A program made the translations under genes and the position numbers. A DNA stretch of 64,000 bases from Nymphaea colorata (taxonomy: Eukaryota; Streptophyta; Magnoliopsida; Nymphaeales; Nymphaeaceae), in NCBI RefSeq assembly GCF_008831285.2, contig NC_045149.1, positions 8,026,417 to 8,090,416 on the forward strand, given 5' to 3'. Below the pieces are notes generated by a model. It ran no database searches and was not told where the DNA came from. It saw nothing but the letters and a program-made list of their open reading frames with translations. Below, one piece after another: positions 23,831-35,974 of this stretch (position 1 is the first letter of the stretch; each line of letters begins with the position of its first letter).

Positions 23831-26720
23831 CTTAGAAACAAAGACCAGATGTGAGAGACAACAGAGCGACACAAGGAAGATAAGGAAAGAGGGGGAAGTT
23901 AGTTATGAGCAATGACTGCTTCTTCCCAGATAAGAAGTAAGATCATATTGGTATATATAGAGAAAACTAAGGCGCTAAGAGCTACAAAAGCTTGTGAACC
24001 AATATCAGCTGGTATCTTTTCCTTCTCTTCTTGGACCTTCATCTTCATATGGTTTTAATGGAAACAAAGCTCGCTGGACGTTAAATTTCCTTGTAGAGTT
24101 AAACTTGTTTTATGACGAGTTACAGGTAGCCTACCGCTGGTTTTGATTTATGGTGACATCAGATACTAAATCAATAATTTCTTAACAGGTTATATTTCAA
24201 CGTAGACATATATCTAATAATTATTCTTCTCAGTCCCATCAATCTTTAACTTTTTATCTCATTTTCTTCACCTAGTTAAGGATATATGTTATGAAAAAGA
24301 ATTTGATTGAGAAAGGGAGGCAAAGGGGGAGATTACGCTGAGGAGGAGAGAGAGACGGATCCTTTCCTTTTTCTTTCATACATAAAAACAGATGGTCTTA
24401 ATTTCTAAATTAATTTCGAGATTTTTTTTGTGAAATTCAACCTTATCGGTTGTTTCCACTAGTAATGTTTCTATTTTAACTTTTCCAGATATTAAAACCT
24501 TCTCTTTTAAAACAATTGATCACACTTTCAGACAGCTTACTGTTCAATGAATCTGCTCTAAAAAATAGAGCAGATTCATGGAACGCTTGTTATGGTATAC
24601 TATGGATATGCCCTTTTCTTGAGTAGGCTCATGGGACAGTAACAGATTGTTATTGTTACCAAACAGCCTTGAATCGTGACCCAAACAGACAATATGTATT
24701 TTAAAATTTTATTTTAATTGCTTTTTATATTAATGTTTATTTTTTATGTATAAAATATAATTATCCAATTCACAACAAATTCACTTGAATTGGTGGATCA
24801 ACGATTCACCAATTATGGGCTGCCTTGCCAATTTGGTTCCTAAACCGGTTTTTAAACCTTAGATATTTTGAAGCATATTGGTGGAAGATTAGACATCTTA
24901 TGTATATATATACCACAATGAAGAAAATAAAGAAAAAGAAATAAGTGGTTTGATGCGGGTGGAAAAAATTCTCATCCATTCTGCTCTAGGAACTTATTTC
25001 TTTGGTAAAAAAATCAGAGAACTTTTTTGTGTGGATATCAAATGCCCCTTAAAAGATAAAACTGTAAAAGCTTTCATAGAGACCATTATGCATTTTTTCC
25101 CTTCTTCATTGTGGTATGTGTACATAAGATGTCTAATCTTCCATAATGTGCTTCAAAATATCTAAGGGCTTGCATGTCTCTATAAATTAAGACGGAACTA
25201 GCGCTAGCATATCTTGGGGCAATGTGCTAGTGATTTTCTGCCTGCATTGATCGCTGGAAGAAATCTAACTCAATGAATGAATTGCCACTAGAGTCCAACT
25301 TGTATGTGCATGTCCTTGTCGTAAAGATAATATGAGATCAGAGACAGGTTGAGATCAACGAAGCTTGCTTTTGCTTGTGTTTTCATTCTCTGCATCCAAT
25401 ATGTTAGACATGTGAACACCTAATTGCTGATACTGACTGCAATCTGATCTAATCTAATCGACTTCTTTTGAACACCAAGTTCGCTTACAGAATAGAAAAG
25501 CAGTCTGCCTTCGGTTCAGAAAGAGTAAGTGTCAATAGTTCTGAAGTTGGTAATAAATGATGAATGTTTCTCTAATGCTCAATTATACCATAACTTCCTG
25601 GACCAATAGAACTTCTATAACATGTGGCGCCTGGCCACTATGGGTGATCTTTTGAGCTTCGAAGCCAAGACTAGTTGTGAGATATAACAGAGAGACACAA
25701 GGAAGATAAAGAGAGGAAGTTGCCATGGCTAAGAGAAATGACTGCTTGCTGCTAGATTAACAGCCCTGGAGAGGGGAGGGGACAAGGGAGGAGGATAGGT
25801 TAATGTGTACACATATGATAGGAAGGAAGAACACATTGGTATGATATCAGCAAATCGAGACATTCACCAATCGGCGACTCACAAATTTGGTCCTTGAACT
25901 GATTTTTAGTACCATTGGTTTATTGGAAGGTGTCCTGAAGAAACTCTCAGCTAATATTGTGTTTGAATGGGGAGGTCTAACTGTGGTGTCATTTTTTTAC
26001 CCCAAATTTTCATGAAAATCCAAACTGGAAAATTACATCATGGGCGAAATATTATCACTTGCAATGTTCAAACTGTCCTTGTGAAAGTTATTTCAACTAC
26101 AAAATTTGTGTCGCTCATATAGAATTATACCTTGGCTTAAGTATATAGATGAGGGAGCGTTTGAAGAGGCCAGAATTTTGGAATTCAACAATTAAAATTC
26201 TCATTTTTGATGAAATTGGAATTGTGTTAACAAACAAAGACTTTTAAATTACAGAATTGTGATTTTTCTCTAAGGGGTTGAACTATGATTTCAGAATTTT
26301 GGAGTTTTTTCATCTCTCCTTAAGGCACATGTCTTGATGACTCTAATTAATCAATTTTATAATTTTAGTTAATCTTTTACCAACTTATTATTTTTAATTC
26401 TGGAATAAAAAAATTCAAGACTATCAAATCAAAAGGGAAATGAGAACTGGAATTTTCATTTGAATTATAGTTTCAGGTGAAATTTTGTTTGTATAATTTT
26501 AATTCTAAAGTCAAAATTCAACGCCATCAAACTCCTCCTTAATGTGTTTCTCATTTACACAGAATCATGCTCCTGCCCATGGCGATCCTTCTCCTCTATT
26601 ACACATAAGAACTTGGCAAAGGATGTAGTCACTTATGTTTTCTACTACACTTTTAGCAAGTAAAATTCCTGGCTTTTGAGGACTACACTGAGAAGTATTC
26701 TGTACAGAGTTGGAAAAACT
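23831..26720. repeat. Block D1, direct-repeat partner of D2
   Basis: Collinear with 61088-63999 throughout. Matched landmarks are ACAAAGACCAGATGTGAGAG (23836/61093), AGTGGTTTGATGCGGGTGG (24943/62256), the MITE (24857-25167), CCATGGCTAAGAG (25722/63076) and CTGGCTTTTGAGGA (26671/63980). Inside the block, the first 150 bp (TTAGAAACAAAGACCAGATG...) recur in altered form at 25650-25850, so it is itself flanked by a direct repeat. Parts also resemble 30050-31080 of each array unit. No protein domain was recognised. Confidence 0.85.
24857..25167. mobile_element. MITE-like foldback with about 68-bp terminal inverted repeats (in D1)
   Basis: The left end begins CCTTAGATATTTTGAAGC and runs through GAAGATTAGACATCTTATGT and CCACAATGAAGAA. 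The right end is its reverse complement with few mismatches, ending at 25167. The core is short and non-coding. No clear target duplication is visible, so the superfamily is undetermined. Confidence 0.75.
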
Positions 26721-27240
26721 TGTGAGTGGAGTAACTTCTGAAAAGGAAAAGAATTTAGTTTGTATAAATGTTCACCGCAGCAACGTCGGATTCACCGCCA
26801 AAAGATTACTTGCAAAACCTAATGAAGTAACCAACTAAACCACTGAATCAAATTTGGTTTGCCAATGGTCTATTCAAAAGGACTCAGTTAAGTTTCCTTT
26901 TTGTAACATTAATTAAAGATAAAGAATATTTAAAAATTTCAAGTTTGTGTTGACAAAAGGTTGTATAGCACACACAAACATCTACCCATAATCCAGACAT
27001 TGTAATAGCTCCTAACAATGTATGGACTATTATGAAAAAGACTGATTGCTATCACCTATTGCATTATAAAGAGCTATTCCAGTTATCAAGTAGAACTTCA
27101 TCTAGGTTAGGTTTAGGACTCGAGTCCCCCAAGATAAAGGGCCAGAAATTCCATATAGTTGGCATAGTTTGTGGGGTTCTCCTAGCTTGGCAATTTGTAT
27201 GCACTATTGTGATTCTCTCTCTCTCTCTCTCTCTCTTTCT

Positions 27241-27326
<86 letters not shown>

Positions 27327-27544
27327 TATAGATAGTGGACTTTTTCCTTGAAAATTGTGGACTTTTTTCCACGTCCATCAAACAATAATAAGCTTTTGCT
27401 CTAATTTGGACAGCATTTGGCAAAAAAAAAAAAATTATTTGCTTTCTTCTCAATCAACTATTCATTAGGGTTACGCCTCCTTATTACTAGTTCCTTCTCT
27501 CTGATTTACTATGGTTGTTTTCAGCAACATTCTAGATGAAAATG

Positions 27545-28611
27545 GCTTCTGCACAAGCAATTGGGAAGTCCAAGCTTAAGAAGGTGAAGAAGCCCATTGT
27601 TCCCAAGGAGAGCAAAATGAAGAAGTTTTTCAATTCCGCATATAAGCGTTACCAAAACTCCCTCTCATCCTTCCTACTAATTAAGAGGTAAGTGGATTCC
27701 AATCTCCAATTTCGAATAATTTCATTGAATGTAGTCTGTTTATGTTTGTCTACCTCTTTTGTCTGTGGTTCATTTCATTGGGCTTTGGTTGATTTGTTTG
27801 TGTTCGTGTACTCTTTTGAGCATTGTTAGAAATATCATTCTTGGAAAATTTTGGTGAGGTTTTTCTTGGTTATTTGTAGGCAAATTAAGTTGTTCTTATC
27901 GGGAAAATCTTAACAATTTTTTTTAAAATTCAAAAACAATAAAAATAAAAAACCTTAAAAAAATTCAAAAATTAAAAAAAAATTATAACCTTGAATACGA
28001 TAAATTTGAAAGATTTTTTTTTTTTGGGTTTATTCGATTTTCTCGTAACTATTGTGAGATTTTTGAAAGTATCATGGTATAAGTGACAATGTATCTAATA
28101 TCTTGTTTTACATTTGTTTTACTGTTTTTTTGTCAGTTTTAGGGGGCCATTTATTCTAATCGCACAAAATAAACCTTTTAATACTAAAAAACGAGGAAGA
28201 TAAGTTCAAATAAGTTGATTTAAAGAGAAAAGCGAGCAAAAAGATGAACAAATTAAAAACCACAAGAACAAGTTGAAGCAGAAAAATGGGTCCCTAAAGC
28301 TGGCATGATAGAGAAACATATGTAAAGCAAGCGATTGGCATGTCAAGGGGCTACCACAAATGGAAACAAATCAACAGTACCGAATAACATGAACCACAGA
28401 CAAACGAGGTAGGCAAAGATAACGACAAACTACATCCAACGAAATGATTCGAAACTAAAGATTGGGATCAGCCTCATAGTAGGAAGGGTGAGATGGAGGA
28501 ACTTTGGAGCCCCTAGATGCAGAAGCCTTCTACAACTTGGTCTCCTTAGTTGTGGTGGGCTTCTTCACCTTCTCAACCATGGATTTCTCCACTGCTTTCT
28601 TGTGCAGGAGC
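27545..28611. repeat. IR-A of U1: inverted repeat of a linker-histone H1-like gene start
   Basis: Left arm 27545-27810 (plus), spacer 27811-28351, right arm 28352-28611 (complement). The arms share GAGAAGGTGAAGAAGCCCA-type sequence, a CATCCTTCCTAC block, a TTTCGAAT block and TTGTCTGTGGTTCAT. On the right arm the minus strand reads KKAVEKSMVEKVKKPTTTKE and, after a TAG, KASASRGSKVPPSHPSYYEA. This resembles the basic N-terminus of plant histone H1 running into the SHPxYxEM start of its globular domain. The left arm has a 49-codon frame from ATG 27542 that ends at AGG TAA, within an AG|GTAAGT splice-donor-like site. The arms continue into matching intron-like DNA, so genomic DNA rather than cDNA was captured. 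H1 identity is tentative; the inverted repeat is clear. Confidence 0.7.
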
Positions 28612-28908
28612 AGGATTGGCAGCAGGAGGGATGATTTCTTGTGCAGGAGCAGGATTGGCAGCAGGAGGGATGACAACAGAAAAAATGAAGTTGGACTTAA
28701 AGAGCAGATCTTTTTTTCCTGAATCCAGTCTGCATGTAAACAAAGTTTGTCTCTGTTTAATGTGCATGCATGAGAAAAGTTTGCGAAGGTAACATGCGAT
28801 AGAGCATAGTCATACGGAGGACTAAAAAAGCATATATTATATACATATTGAAGTTGTTCATGACATGTAGCTATACATATTATATACATGTATAAACATC
28901 GTTGTGTA

Positions 28909-29444
28909 GATGTACAGATCTCAAGTGCGCATAGCGATCATCACTGATACAGAATCCTTCCAAACAAACCTAGGAAATATGATTTCTGCTTTTACTTTCC
29001 ACATGATTCCAGCTGTCCACTTTCTCTATTGTGTATCCACAGGAAAAGCAATTCTTCATTTGTTCCTTTTCCAATCCACCATTCTTTCAGTCATCTATCT
29101 ATCTGGGTCCTGCTTGGACTCTTGGTATTGCTCTTATGTCATGAAAATATGAGATTCTATGTGGCACTTGGTGCATATTTTACTGAACATGCTCCATATA
29201 GAATTTCATCCTTTCTTGATGTGTGAGCAATACAAAGAGTCCAAGGAGGACCCAGATAGAACACTGAAAGCATGGCAAGAAGGAAAGAAACATATGAAGC
29301 ACTGCGTAGCCTGTGGATACACAATAGAGAAGGTGGATAGATGTAATCATGTGGAATGCAAATGCGGAAATCACATCTCATGGGTTTGTTTGGAAGGTTT
29401 CACTACCAGTGACGATTGCTAGGCATACTTGAGATCTGCACATC
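28909..29444. repeat. IR-B of U1: hairpin built from an RBR RING2/IBR exon
   Basis: Left arm 28909-29164, loop 29165-29193, right arm 29194-29444; about four bases in five pair by eye. One 22-nt stretch is perfectly paired (29022-29043 with 29310-29331). The right arm on the plus strand (frame 29159-29422) reads CEQYKESKEDPDRTLKAWQE and MKHCVACGYTIEKVDRCNHV, then ECKCGNHISWVCLEGF. This is a RING2/IBR zinc-binding sequence closest in wording to the C-terminus of plant DEAH11/12-type helicase-RBR proteins. The frame stops at TAG after TTSDDC. The left arm is the same exon in antisense. A transcript would form a long, almost loopless hairpin targeting the parent gene family. Function is inferred; no expression is visible from sequence. 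Confidence 0.88.
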
Positions 29445-31962
29445 CTGCAGGATGATGTTTATGCATGTGTATAATATGACCAAGTTTAATATGTATAAAA
29501 TATTTGCTTCTTCCTTCCTTCATATGGTTGCACACTATCTGCATGTTACCTTTCCTATGTTGTTCAGTTTTATACTTGTCCGGAATGATTCCGTGGTTCA
29601 TTGGCCGAGTGCGTTTTGGTGAATGCGGATGTTTGAATTATGCATAGAAAGTATATTTAGGATAAGACAATTTGGGGATTGCCCCACAAGAACTTTTTTT
29701 ATTGCATATGAAGTATTGCTAGGATTGGTCAATTTAGGGGTTGCCACACTTTTTTATTTAGTTACATGCTATTTTGCATGTTGTTTTTGATTTTTGGCAT
29801 TATTTTTGTGGATAATATATAATTGACATTGTTCATCCTGAAACTTACACTTCTATGCCTCGGTTGGCTTCACGTTGCTTCATAGGTTTCACTTTGCCTC
29901 ATTGCATCTAACAACCTTGCCTGTGCTGCACTTGGATATGTTGTTGCCTGGAGGCATCCGGAATGAGGGGGTGTTTGGATCTCCTTTTGGTGATCGATCC
30001 TTATCTGCCAAGGCCAATATCAGCAATGACAAGTTGTTTGTAGATTGCCACTGCATGGGGGAGGAGGCAGGGGGATAGAGTAATGTGTATGCATACAATA
30101 GGAAGAAGGTCATGTCGATCTATATAGACAAAGTTGAGACACTACACGCTGCAACTCTTGTCAACCGATATGGATATTGGTCTTACTCGAAACAATGGAG
30201 GTTAAATTTCCTTGCATTGTCAAATAATTTTATGAGGAGTTATGGGTGGCCAGCTAGCTGGATTATATTTACGGCGATATCAGATGCTAAATCAATAACT
30301 TTCTAAATGGTTATATTTAAACATAAATGCATATAAACATACTTTCCTAATTTTTTTTCCTTGTAATCTTTAGTTTCCCAGTTTATATTTCACCTAGTTA
30401 AATGGAGATATCGTTCCTTGATTTTCCAATAGAGTTTGATTGAGAACAGGAGACAAAGGAGAGATTACTAGTGTCGAGGAGAGAAGGTTGGGTAATTTCC
30501 TTTTCCTTTCAATTTTAAAATTATAGGGTTCTAGCTTCCAAATTAACTTTTAGAAATTTCTATTATATTCCACATTATTTGCTATTTTTTATAGCAACAT
30601 TTTTATTTTAGATTTTTCAGCTTTGGAAACCTTTAGCACATTAGGACACATCCATTCTTTCGTCAACCCATACAGTCAGCCTGAGGGGTGTTTGATAATA
30701 GCGTTTGTACTTCAAAAATGAGTACAATCATGAAACACTGCATTCCAAGGAACACAACTTTCACCTGGGGGACTTGCAATCCCAACCATCAAACACATTC
30801 CAAAATAAAAAAGCTAACCTATTGGTTGTTAATGCTATCAGAATTGGCCTGAGCCAACTCATTCAAATCGAATCAGTGGCTTAACCAAACCAATCGGATT
30901 CCATGTGTCACGTTTCAACCAGTTTTCAACTAATAATTTTTCACATAAAATTCCGTTTACTTTTTAATACTTTGGCTGATTTGCAACCAAATTAATCGTT
31001 TGAATGACAAATCAGAGCAGCCTCGCCAATGTGATTCCTGATCCGATTTTTACTTAGTTTAATGGAATAATGTCTTGAAGACACTCTCGGTGACGTTTTA
31101 TTTAGTAGTTCCAGTCGAGAAAGGATGTTGCCCTCCATTATTCTGACAATCCCTTAAGAACATCTTAATTTTTAAGAAGCAAGTACTTAATCTTTACAAT
31201 TGTAAGAGGTCTTAAGAACTAGCAAGAGTCTGAATTTCATGACTGCAAATTTAATAAGCAATTATAATAATCCATTTTATTCTATTAGCAGTAAAAAAAA
31301 TAGAGTTGTTGTTATTTAAATATTAAAATCCTATTTATACATTAAGGGGGGATTTTTAAACTTGTTTCTCTAATTTGATAAAGATTTCACATTTATACAA
31401 TTAGTTTTATAATGTTTTAAAATTTAGAGGGTAAAACTAATTTTCGTGAAATTTGAAGTTGCTCTCATGAAAAGTTAACATTTTTCTTGAGAAATCTCTG
31501 TTCCTTGTGTTGGCCTTAGGGGGACCTTAACAGCCTGCCTGGGCCATTGGATAAGTCAAGAAAGGAGCCATACACTCGAGATCACCAAACTTTCATACAG
31601 TTTTTGAGCAGAGGAAATTTTTGGGTCGTTAATGATCCTAATAATACAGTTTTAGTTATTTAATGCCAAACTGTTTTTTTTTTTCATTTTTATTTTTTAT
31701 TTGTTGCAAATCTACATATATTTTGATGTTTGTGTTATTAATTTCTCACTTATTTTATTTTTTTCTCATTTTTAATTTTTAAATTTTTTAAAGATTTACG
31801 TTTTTTTCATTTTTTTCAAACTCACCGTATTATACCCAAGAAAAACCTCGCCGTTTAAAACCCCGGCATATTATTTGTGACTATGGGACTCAAGACTATG
31901 GCTAACCTGTTTAAGCATGCGAAGGAGATGTTTCCATACCGCTCGCCCTTCCAAACAAGCTC

Positions 31963-32703
31963 TCACTTTACCCAACCAAGATTTAGGGCTGAATCCTTAT
32001 TTCTCAGTAAGCAAAAATAATACTCAGAACACTTTCTCCAAATCAGTTGAGCCTCAGCAGAGATACTATTTAGTGTTTTATTAAACGTGAACCTATTTCT
32101 TGAACTCCACGGACACCTAATGATAATATGGAAAGTAACGATCCAAAACATGTTAACCCAGCCGCGATTAAACCTGCTAGAAAACCAGGCCTTTAATTCA
32201 GTAATAAAGTTTCTGTGTGGAATTCTTTTCCTCTTGAATCTCCTAATCACCATTGTCCACACCTTAACTGCTAGAGAGAAAGAGAACAATATGTGCTCAG
32301 CATCTTCCTCTTTGCGTTTGCAGATGAAACACCTCTTACCACAAGAAAAACCTCTGCGTTTCAGTATATTTGATGTGGGAAATCTGTCAGCAGAGGCTAT
32401 ATAGGGAGGCAATCCTTATACGAGACCCATTCATGCCATTTTTCAGCAGGAAATTTCATTCCTATGTCACATGAGTGTGGGGTGCGGGTGCTGGAGCGTT
32501 ACTGAGGCTGCTTTCAGTTCCACATTGCCATGAATTTTCGACCATCCCCATCTGACACCTTTAAAAAACCAAGAACCATTCTTAGCTCCCTTCATAGACC
32601 AAAGGCTGTGATAATAAAGACATGTCTTTCCAACGAATCTAGCCCACCAGTCATTTGAACAGCACACTTCCAAGGCTACTTTAGCCAGACAAGCTCTATT
32701 CAT
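31963..32703 (-). pseudogene. LINE zf-RVT remnant in U1
   Basis: Minus-strand frames ARFVGKTCLYYHSLWSMKGA (32703-32467) and ILKRRGFSCGKRCFICKRKE with EDAEHILFSFSLAVKVWTMV (32412-31963). About 220 bp present in the 20283-21360 copy is replaced here by a short unrelated stretch (about 32466-32515), shared by all units. It reads FSCGKRC, as does U3, against FSCAKRC in U2, U4 and U5. Confidence 0.8.
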
Positions 32704-32969
32704 AGTTTTAATACCATTAGTTTAATGTAACAATGTCCTCATGATGAAACTCTTTGTTGCATTTGAATGGGAAGTTCCAATTGAGACCGACTGTTCCCCA
32801 CCACCATTCAGATATCCGCTTAACCACATCCAATTGTAACAAAAGTAAGGGATCTTCTGAAAAAAAGAAAAAAAAACTAGCTAGAGGGATGTGATTTCAT
32901 GACAACAAATCTATAACAATTGACTAGACTGATGGAGGACCTTTAAAAGTTTTGTAGAATTTCTTAAGG

Positions 32970-33001
<32 letters not shown>

Positions 33002-33227
33002 ATGGTGACGTCCTTGAACAAGGGCACTTACAAACACCAAGGTGAGGTCTCTCTATCCCTTTGATTGTATATTTCTCATCATGTTATTGGCTATGTTTTT
33101 GGTTCTCTAGTGGATCCTCTGTCTTCAACAGATAAAAGATGTGTTATGTATATGTTAGTCCAAAACGAAGCAGGAAATTTTGTGTTAGCATTTCTATCAT
33201 TAATAGGACCCTCCATTTTAACCAAAA

Positions 33228-33426
33228 GGAATTTGACCATTATTTTAGCTGAGGCATTTATTTTTTCAGTTGTACAAATTTGGTTTAATACTTTGGTACC
33301 ACTTGTATGGGAACAAAAAACAATATGGCAGTGATAAAAATCACTGGTATACATCGCTCGATTGACCGATATTTTACCAATGGTATGTGCATTGATATTG
33401 GCTATGCCAGCCATACAAACAAACCA
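33228..33426. repeat. 199-bp junction segment at the end of U1
   Basis: It lies between the end of unit homology (TTTTAACCAAAA) and the next unit start. It recurs at the ends of U2 (39755-39953), U3 (46278-46476) and U4 (52804-53002) but is absent after U5 and from the older copy near 21890. Its origin is not identified; its right half carries short self-complementary GATA/TATC words. Confidence 0.8.
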
Positions 33427-33806
33427 TATAAATGTTCACCGCAGCAACGCCGCATTCACTGCCAAAAGATTACTTGCAAAACCTAACGAAGTAATCAACT
33501 AAACCACTGAATCAAATTTGGTTTGCAAAGGTTTTGTTGACAAAAGGTTGTATAGCACACACAAACATCTACCCATAGTCTAGACATTGTAATAGCGCCT
33601 AACAATGTGTGGACTATTATGAAAAAGACTGATTGCTATCACCTATTGCATCATAAAGAGCTATTCCAGTTATCAAGTAAAACTTCATCTAGGTTAGGTT
33701 TAGGACTCGAGTCCCCCAAGATAAAGGGCCAGAAATTCCATATAGTTGGCATAGTTTGTGCTCCTAGCTTGGCAATTTGTATGCACTATTGTGATTCTCT
33801 CTCTCC

Positions 33807-33876
<70 letters not shown>

Positions 33877-34115
33877 GTGGACTTTTGCTCGAATTTGGAT
33901 TGCATCAATAATATGCTTTTGCTCGAATTTGGATTGCATTTGTAAAAAAAAAAAAAAAATTCCGACCCCCCTGGGTCCAACTTTTCTCCTTCAAAAATTT
34001 TCAGCTTATTTGCTTTCTTCTCAATCAACTATTCGTTAGGGTTACGCCTCCTTATTACTAGTTCCTTCTCTCTGATTTACTATCCCTGTTTTCAGCAACA
34101 TTCTAGATGAAAATG

Positions 34116-35180
34116 GCTCCTGCAGAAGCAGTTGGGAAGTCCAAGCTTAAGAAGGTGAAGAAGACCATTGACCCCAAGGAGGGCAAAATGAAGAAGTTTT
34201 TTAATTCCCCATATAAGCATTACCAAAACTCCCTCTCATCCTTCCTACAAATTAAGAGGTAAGTGGATTCCAATCTCCAATTTCGAATAATTTCATTGAA
34301 TGTAGTCTGTTTATGTTTGTCTACCTCTTTTGTCTGTGGTTCATTTCATTGGGCTTTGGTTGATTTGTTTGTGTTCGTGTACTCTTTTGAGCATTGTTAG
34401 AAATATCATTCTTGGAAAATTTTGGTGAGGTTTTTCTTGGTTATTTGTAGGCAAATTAAGTTGTTCTTATCGGGAAAATCCCAACAATTTTTTTTTAGAA
34501 TTCAAAAAAATAAAAATAAAAAACCTTAAAAAAATTCAAAAATTTAAAAAAAATTATAACCTTAAATACGATAAATTTGAAAGTTTTTTTTTTTGGGTTT
34601 ATTCGATTTTCTCGTAACTATTGTGAGATTTTTGAAAGTATCATGGTATAAGTGACAATGTATCTAATATCTTGTTTTACATTTGTTTTACTGTTTTTTT
34701 GTCAGTCTTAGGGGGCCATTTATTCTAATCGCACAAAATAAACCTTTTAATACAAAAAAACGAGGAAGATAAGTTCAAATAAGTTGATTTAAAGAGAAAA
34801 GCGGGCAAAAAGATGAACAAATTAAAAACCACAAGAACAAGTTGAAGCAGAAAAATGGGTCCCTAAAGCTGGCATGATAGAGAAACATATGTAAAGCAAG
34901 CGATTGGCATCTCAAGGGGCTACCACAAATGGAAACAAATCAACAGTACCGAATAACATGAACCACAGACAAACGAGGTAGGCAAAGATAACGACAAACT
35001 ACATCCAACGAAATGATTCGAAACTAAAGATTGGGATCAGCCTCATAGTAGGAAGGGTGAGATGGAGGAACTTTGGAGCCCCTAGATGCAGAAGCCTGCT
35101 ACAACTTGGTCTCCTTAGTTGTGGTGGGCTTCTTCACCTTCTCAACCATGGATTTCTCCACTGCTTTCTTGTGCAGGAGC
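34116..35180. repeat. IR-A of U2 (H1-like inverted repeat)
   Basis: As in U1 but without the 39-bp duplication. The left-arm frame from ATG 34113 reads MAPAEAVGKSKLKKVKKTID and stays open to the TAA overlapping the AG|GTAAGT site. Confidence 0.7.
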
Positions 35181-35438
35181 AGGATTGGCAGCAGGAGGGA
35201 TGACAACAGAAAAAATGAAGTTGGACTTAAAGAGCAGATCTTTTTTTCCTGAATCCAGTCTGCATGTAAACAAAGTTTGTCTCTGTTTAATGTGCATGCA
35301 TGAGAAAAGTTTGCGAAGGTAACATGCGATAGAGCATAGTCATACGGAGGACTAAAAAAGCATATATTATATACATATTGAAGTTGTTCATGACATGTAG
35401 CTATACATATTATATACATGTATAAACATCGTTGTGTT

Positions 35439-35974
35439 GATGTACAGATCTCAAGTGCACATAGCGATCATCACTGATACAGAATCCTTCCAAACAAAGC
35501 TAGGAAATATGATTTCTGCTTTTACTTTCCACATGATTCCAGCTGTCCACCTTCTCTATTGTGTATCCACAGGCAAAGCAATTCTTCATTTGTTCCTTTT
35601 CCAATCCTCCATTCTTTCAGTTATCTATCTATCTGGGTCCTGCTTGGACTCTTGGTATTGCTCTTATGTCATGAAAATATGAGATTCTATGTGGGACTTG
35701 GTGCATATTTTACTGAACATGCTCCATATAGAATTTCATCCTTTCATGATGTGTGAGCAATACAAAGAGTCCAAGGAGGACCCAGATAGAACACTGAAAG
35801 CATGGCAAGAAGGAAAGAAACATATGAAGCACTGCGTAGCCTGTGGATACACAATAGAGAAGGTGGATAGATGTAATCATGTGGAATGCAAATGCGGAAA
35901 TCAAATCTCTTGGGTTTGTTTGGAAGGTTTAACTACCAGTGACGATTGCTAGGCATACTTGAGATCTGCACATC
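35439..35974. repeat. IR-B of U2 (RING2 hairpin)
   Basis: Same 536-nt size as U1. It has the best pairing of the five: a perfect 29-nt duplex (35546-35574 with 35839-35867). The right-arm zinc ligands are intact, with CKCGNQISWVCLEGL at the end. Confidence 0.88.

Larger units (their letters stand above)
26763..33426. repeat. Array unit U1 (6664 bp, most diverged)
   Basis: The left boundary is where homology to the other units begins (TATAAATGTTCACCGCAGCA), just right of block D1. Features peculiar to U1 are a (CT)(CA)(TA) microsatellite at 27214-27324, where other units have CT/CA only; about 90 bp (26873-26962) missing elsewhere; a simpler stretch at 27340-27450; and a 39-bp tandem duplication at 28599-28676. 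It is probably closest to the founding copy. Confidence 0.9.

Noticed and set aside
27064-27453. Frames rich in Tyr-Ile or Thr-His over CT/CA/TA tracts (also in U2-U5)
   Set aside because: Microsatellite translations.
28910-29152. 80-codon plus-strand frame repeated in each unit
   Set aside because: It is the antisense left arm of the RING2 hairpin, not a separate gene.
29875-30306. 67- and 73-codon frames conserved in several units
   Set aside because: No domain, broken in U5, and overlapping DNA related to non-coding block D.
33065-33414. 89- and 107-codon frames conserved in U1-U4
   Set aside because: Identity follows from recent duplication. They span the unit/filler junction, lack any recognised domain, and are truncated after U5.
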